Source: AP-15 sp035509615
GTDB lineage: Bacteria > Pseudomonadota > Alphaproteobacteria > ATCC43930 > CGMCC-115725
Length of the DNA stretch: 24,766 nt
Reading direction: 5' to 3'
Assembly (NCBI GenBank): GCA_035509615.1
Contig: DATJLK010000023.1
Span: 1-24,766, forward strand
Shown here: positions 21,744 through 24,766 of the stretch, one piece after another
How positions within the stretch are numbered: the first letter of the stretch is position 1
Layout of the letters: every line of letters begins with the position of its first letter
Position numbers and translations under genes: made by a program
The notes under the pieces: model-generated
Databases searched by the model: none
Seen by the model: only the letters and a program-made list of their open reading frames with translations
What the model was told of the DNA's origin: nothing

Positions 21744-22952
21744 TCAATCATGCCCGGCGATGTTGTCGTGGCGCTTGGCGGCGGCTTCGGCCTTGGCGAA
21801 ATCCTCCGTGCCGAAGCCGTAAAGCCGCGCCCCGCCCGAAAGGATCTTGCCGGCTACGTCTTTCGAGATGCTCGGATTGTTCAGCACCCGGTTCGACACC
21901 TCGGGGAAGCTTGAATCGAAATGCGGAAAATCGCTGGAGACGCAGATGTTCTCGGCGCCGCCCAACAATTCGACGACCGAACCGACCTCGCTCTCGCCGC
22001 TCTCGATCGCCGAGAAGCAGTTGCGCTTCCAATACTCGAGCGGCGACAGCTTGAGGTAAGGCGCATCACTGTCGTGGTGCTGCCGCAGATCCCACTCGAT
22101 GCGGCCCAAAAGGCCCGGCACCCACCAGCTCTGCGCCTCCAGGAAGGCGACCTTGAGCTTTGGATAGAACTCGAAGATGCCGCCGAGCATCAGCGCGATC
22201 AACGCCAGCTGCATCTCGGTCGAGTGGCTCGCGACATGCCGCATGAAGCGGTTTTCGCCGAAACGCGGCTCGATCGTCGAATAATAGGAGCCGGTGCCCT
22301 CGTGGAAGCACATTGGAACGCCCGTTTCCTGCAGCAACGCGTAAAGCGGGTCCCAGTAATTCGAGTGCCAGTAGCGGCCATTCAGGTAGTTGGGCCGCAC
22401 AAACGCGCCGACGGCGCCGTATTTGTCGACGCAGCGCAACAGCTCGGCGCAGGCGAGGTTGACGTCGTGCATCGGCAGCATCGCAGCCATCTTGAGCTGG
22501 TCGGGGCTATGCTGACAGAATTGGTAAAGCCAGTCGTTGTAAGCGCGGCAGATGGCGTTGGAAAACTGCGGGTCCATGTTGTCGCGGGCGAGGAACGACA
22601 GGCCCGAGGTCGGGAACAAGACGGCGATGTCGATCCCCTCCAGCGCCATGCCCATGACCTGCGCCTCGGCGTCGTAGCCGCGCTCAACGGCGAACATGAC
22701 ATTGGTGTTGGCACGCTTGGAGACGAGCGGACCCCGGATGCGGTTGTATTGCGAAGTATTGCCGTCGTTGCTGGTCGGCGTGCCGTCGAAGAACCACAGC
22801 GGGCGCCCGCGCATGCCGGTCGAGCCACCGTCCTGCCGCCGCACCGATGAGGTCACACGGTCCTTGAACTTGGGGTCGAGATATTTGTCGAACAGGTCCA
22901 TCGGCTCCATAATGTGCATGTCGCAATCGACAAACTGGTAGCCCTCTTTCAT
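21744..22952 (-). CDS. Amidohydrolase-2 family metal-dependent hydrolase/decarboxylase (402 aa)
   Basis: Second member of the same family as the neighbouring gene, diverged but with the same plan. Metal ligands are D11-x-H13 in 'VDCDMHIMEP', H217 in 'CFHEGTGS', and D341 in 'SSDFPHFDSSFPE'. 'YPKLKVAFLEAQSWWVPGLL' corresponds to 'FPKLRAAIVETAGGWVPMAL' in the partner, showing common ancestry. ATG at 22952 is chosen over an ORF extension to 23084 because AAGGA is 9 nt upstream and homology begins there. It is the first gene of a minus-strand set that includes the other amidohydrolase and possibly the tannase-like gene, and it diverges from the GntR regulator that may control it. Confidence 0.88.
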   Translation of the reverse strand: MKEGYQFVDCDMHIMEPMDLFDKYLDPKFKDRVTSSVRRQDGGSTGMRGRPLWFFDGTPTSNDGNTSQYNRIRGPLVSKRANTNVMFAVERGYDAEAQVMGMALEGIDIAVLFPTSGLSFLARDNMDPQFSNAICRAYNDWLYQFCQHSPDQLKMAAMLPMHDVNLACAELLRCVDKYGAVGAFVRPNYLNGRYWHSNYWDPLYALLQETGVPMCFHEGTGSYYSTIEPRFGENRFMRHVASHSTEMQLALIALMLGGIFEFYPKLKVAFLEAQSWWVPGLLGRIEWDLRQHHDSDAPYLKLSPLEYWKRNCFSAIESGESEVGSVVELLGGAENICVSSDFPHFDSSFPEVSNRVLNNPSISKDVAGKILSGGARLYGFGTEDFAKAEAAAKRHDNIAGHD

Positions 22953-23077
22953 CTCTGCGTTCCTTATGCCGCCCACGCTGGGGATTTGATGAAATCTGGG
23001 GGACCTCGCTTGGTGGGCGCTGAGCTTTCCCGACCGCTGCGAAATGCCCCTGCTTGGCGTTTGCGGGCGTGTCACTG

Positions 23078-23121
23078 CCGCCATTGGCGGAACCTAAAGA
23101 GCCAAAGTGGCGGTTGTCAAC
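23078..23121. promoter_or_regulatory. Candidate operator region between amidohydrolase and GntR gene
   Basis: The divergent interval contains CCGCCATTGGCGG (23078-23090, 5-bp arms) and the 9-bp palindrome GTTGTCAAC (23113-23121). GntR/FadR-type sites are often short dyads with GT...AC cores, which the second resembles. The second lies inside the gene if the GTG at 23107 is the start, and upstream of it if translation begins at GTG 23173. Confidence 0.3.
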
Positions 23122-23856
23122 GTGATACGCGCCCGCTATGTTCGTAAGATTGGCGCCAATCTGGATCTGAAAGTGTCTGCGGAAATCTCGGCACCAACAT
23201 CGGATGCGCCGGAGCGTATTGGCGCCTCCGATGTGGCGCAATTGCTACGCCGCCGTATTGCGACTCAGGACGTACCTCCCGGTTCGCGTTTGCGCGAATG
23301 GGAGGTGGCAAGCGCGTTTGGGGTTTCCCGTTTGACGGCCCGTGAGGCGCTCGACATCCTCGTCCACTTCGACTTCGTCGATCGCCAGCCCAATCGCGGC
23401 ATCATCGTGAAGCGGCGTGAGCTTCCGGAAATCCTGCGGCTCTTTGAAATCCGCGAGGTCAATGAAGGGCTGTGTGCTCGCCTCGCCGCGAGCGGCGTAC
23501 CCTCGGCATCCTGGCAGGACCTGGTCGAGCTCTTTGAGAAACCGATGGCGGCGATCGTCGAGCGCAAGGATCTGCTGGCTTATGTGGCGAATTACGAGGT
23601 GCTTCGCACCCGGCTGATCGAGGCCGCGGCGTCACCGGCGCTCGCCAATCTGCTGCGCTGGCTCTACGACCTGACAGACATCTTTGTTCGGCGCATTCTG
23701 CTTGCCTCCGACCGCACGCATTCCGGGTTACGCGATCACCGCGCGGTGTTAGCCGCCTTGCGGACCGGTAATGCCATGGAAGCCGAACGCCTGCGCCGGA
23801 TGACGATCGCCAACATTCGCGCGGCGGTAGAGCGGTACAGCGCATTCGTTTTGTAA
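23107..23856 (+). CDS. GntR family transcriptional regulator, FCD type (up to 249 aa)
   Basis: DNA-binding regulator with an N-terminal winged helix-turn-helix (about residues 38-101: 'VAQLLRRRIATQDVPPGSRLREWEVASAFGVSRLTAREAL' region, given here by its first and last residues V43 and L82) and a C-terminal helical FCD ligand domain (about 105-240). FCD domains normally bind a metal through Asp and His residues; here the 'D..FH' and final 'H' positions read 'NYEVL' and 'RRMTIAN', so the metal site looks degenerate. The start is unclear: GTG at 23107 has no good RBS, and an in-frame GTG at 23173 would give a protein of family-like length. It diverges from the amidohydrolases and probably regulates them. 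Confidence 0.85.
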   Translation: MAVVNVIRARYVRKIGANLDLKVSAEISAPTSDAPERIGASDVAQLLRRRIATQDVPPGSRLREWEVASAFGVSRLTAREALDILVHFDFVDRQPNRGIIVKRRELPEILRLFEIREVNEGLCARLAASGVPSASWQDLVELFEKPMAAIVERKDLLAYVANYEVLRTRLIEAAASPALANLLRWLYDLTDIFVRRILLASDRTHSGLRDHRAVLAALRTGNAMEAERLRRMTIANIRAAVERYSAFVL

Positions 23857-24070
23857 CCGCGACAGGCGGCTAGGCACGCCCACCCGACGCCCAAGAGAAC
23901 GCGGCGGAGATGCGTCGCTAGGCCACCACCAGAATGGGGGGCGCGACAAGAGCTGTGCGTAGCTGTACGACACAGAGGTACGGATAGGAAACTTTACCTG
24001 GGATTCGCTCGCAGCCGCCAGCAATAAAGTCCGCGACGAGCGGCGGCAACGGATCGCCGAGGCGCGCGAA

Positions 24071-24379
24071 GTGCTGGCGACGGTGCCCGATATGACCCCC
24101 GAGCGCGCCACCCGGCTCGACGCGCATTTCGGCGACATTGTCGCCGGCGACCTCAAAGACGAGCCGATAACGGCGATGCAGGACAGCAGCGCGGAGCCAC
24201 GCGCGGCCGCGCAGCGCCGAGCATGGCGAGCGGGTTACCGGCGGCGACTGTCTGTTATCCGGTCGTCCGATGAACGCCTATATGCCCGGATGCACGGGCT
24301 TGGCTCGTCCTGGAGGAAGGTGACAGAGGCGCGGCGCAATCGGGCCGCGTCGACTGGAAGAAGCCGACGCTGCCGGTAG
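24071..24379 (+). CDS. Hypothetical protein, possibly a 5'-truncated remnant (102 aa from GTG)
   Basis: The frame is open from 23963 to 24379 and codes for a coding-looking Arg/Ala-rich sequence ('TWDSLAAASNKVRDERRQRI', then 'MTPERATRLDAHFGDIVAGD'). The only conventional start is GTG at 24071, well inside that stretch, with no clear RBS. The N-terminus has therefore probably been lost or the gene is dead. No signal peptide or membrane helix is present, and the C-terminal third is very basic ('RRAWRAGYRRRL'). I do not recognise the family. Accessory or plasmid-like context to its right. The 214 bp before it (23857-24070) hold nothing else convincing. Confidence 0.35.
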   Translation: MLATVPDMTPERATRLDAHFGDIVAGDLKDEPITAMQDSSAEPRAAAQRRAWRAGYRRRLSVIRSSDERLYARMHGLGSSWRKVTEARRNRAASTGRSRRCR

Positions 24380-24391
24380 CATGGCGGGCTC

Positions 24392-24419
24392 ATCCGGCGG
24401 GTTCAGTCCGCCGCCGGAT
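24392..24419 (+). terminator. Hairpin after the hypothetical ORF
   Basis: ATCCGGCGG (24392-24400) and CCGCCGGAT (24411-24419) form a perfect 9-bp stem with a 10-nt loop 13 bp after the ORF stop. No T-run follows immediately (only CTTT near 24431). Confidence 0.35.
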
Positions 24420-24427
24420 CGGCGCCC

Positions 24428-24539
24428 TCACTTTGGCTGTCGCACTGCGGCTGTCGCACTGCGGCTGTCTCACTTTGGCTGTCGCACTGCGGCTGTCGCA
24501 TTGCGGCTGTCGCATTGCGGCTGTCGCACTTCGGCTATT
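24428..24539 (+). repeat. Eight tandem copies of a 14-bp repeat
   Basis: Consensus GCACTGCGGCTGTC. Copies start at 24428, 24442, 24456, 24470, 24484, 24498, 24512 and 24526. Four variants occur in the order A B B A B C C D, where A is TCACTTTGGCTGTC, B the consensus, C has CATTGC, and D (last) is degenerate, ending CTATT. The A-B-B/A-B-C order implies an older 42-bp unit. No ORF crosses it convincingly. Iteron-like origin, regulator-binding array or simple minisatellite are all possible. Confidence 0.85.
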
Positions 24540-24661
24540 GACAACCGGAACCCGCTTCAGCAAGTTCGGCGCCGATCTCGGCGATGGGGTTCGCCGTTAA
24601 CCGCCCTCAGGGCTGATGACTCCTCCCAAAACGTCCGCAGGCGGGCGAGGGAAGGAGAATT

Positions 24662-24739
24662 ATGCGATGGCGCAGGCGACACATGGCGGCAGGGGACGTC
24701 TTCCCGGCGGCTGATCCGCTGGGCAAAACCTTCCCATGA
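24662..24739 (+). CDS. Short ORF with strong RBS, possible leader peptide (25 aa)
   Basis: ATG at 24662 follows AAGGAG with 5-nt spacing, among the best ribosome binding sites in the window. The product starts MRWRRRHMAAGDVF and ends 'PLGKTFP'. Its stop TGA (24737-24739) overlaps the ATG (24736-24738) of the next gene. This looks like a leader ORF that delivers ribosomes to a gene lacking its own RBS. A second ATG at 24667 in another frame gives only 15 codons. No family is recognisable. Confidence 0.45.
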   Translation: MRWRRRHMAAGDVFPAADPLGKTFP

Positions 24740-24766
24740 GCGCGCGGGATATCCTGCTTCAAATCG
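24736..24766 (+). CDS. 5' end of a gene running off the right edge
   Basis: ATG at 24736 begins 'MSARDILLQI' and remains open to the last base. It overlaps the preceding short ORF by 4 bp (ATGA) and has no separate RBS of note, so it is probably translated by coupling. Only ten residues are visible, too few to assign a family. Confidence 0.45.
   Translation, partial: MSARDILLQI

Noticed and set aside
24428..24539. CRISPR array
   Set aside because: The 14-bp units are contiguous with no spacers and no cas genes are near.
24538..24566. TTGACA at the end of the repeat array as a promoter
   Set aside because: No acceptable -10 box occurs 16-18 bp downstream.

Overview
The window is GC-rich chromosomal DNA from a Gram-negative bacterium, most likely an alphaproteobacterium of the Hyphomicrobiales/Bradyrhizobium-like group. 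This rests on overall codon style, an OprB-type porin, plasmid-type ParB remnants, and two copies of a palindromic interspersed repeat (ending GCAATGA or GCGATGAC) that looks like those common in such genomes. No rRNA, tRNA or CRISPR array was seen.

Layout. (1) 1-1.24 kb: the 3' end of a DNA methyltransferase-like gene meets a convergent alpha/beta hydrolase. (2) 1.34-4.84 kb: a stress locus with a 63-residue highly charged protein, a small heat shock protein (Hsp20) and a Lon protease that is not in the usual clpX-lon-hupB setting. Both small genes have their ribosome binding site inside an inverted repeat, which suggests RNA-level control. (3) 5.07-13.73 kb: genes all on the + strand. They are an OprB-like porin, a terminator, a secreted protein of unknown family, a molybdenum hydroxylase (separate FAD subunit plus a fused [2Fe-2S]/Mo subunit) translationally coupled to a membrane-anchored tandem ABM-domain protein, and a zinc-dependent alcohol dehydrogenase. 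This reads as an uptake and oxidation module for an unknown substrate. (4) 14-16.2 kb: an NADPH-dependent FMN reductase diverges from a PLP aminotransferase whose last residues are encoded by an interspersed palindromic repeat, followed by a tiny aromatic-rich membrane protein.

(5) 16.3-17.4 kb: a decayed mobile island. A truncated, frameshifted IS256-family transposase is joined to a truncated, frameshifted plasmid-type ParB, next to an AT-rich stretch without genes. (6) 17.4-23.9 kb: OsmC, a secreted tannase/feruloyl-esterase family enzyme, two related amidohydrolase-2 family enzymes, and a divergent GntR/FCD regulator. Together they suggest hydrolysis of aromatic esters followed by metal-dependent processing of the acids released. 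(7) 23.9 kb to the end: accessory-looking DNA. It holds a poorly defined ORF, a hairpin, an array of eight 14-bp tandem repeats with a higher-order pattern, and a 25-codon ORF with a strong ribosome binding site whose stop overlaps the start of a gene running off the right edge.

Most long antisense ORFs are GC-driven shadows and were left out. Family assignments come from motifs read by eye; no database search was run.
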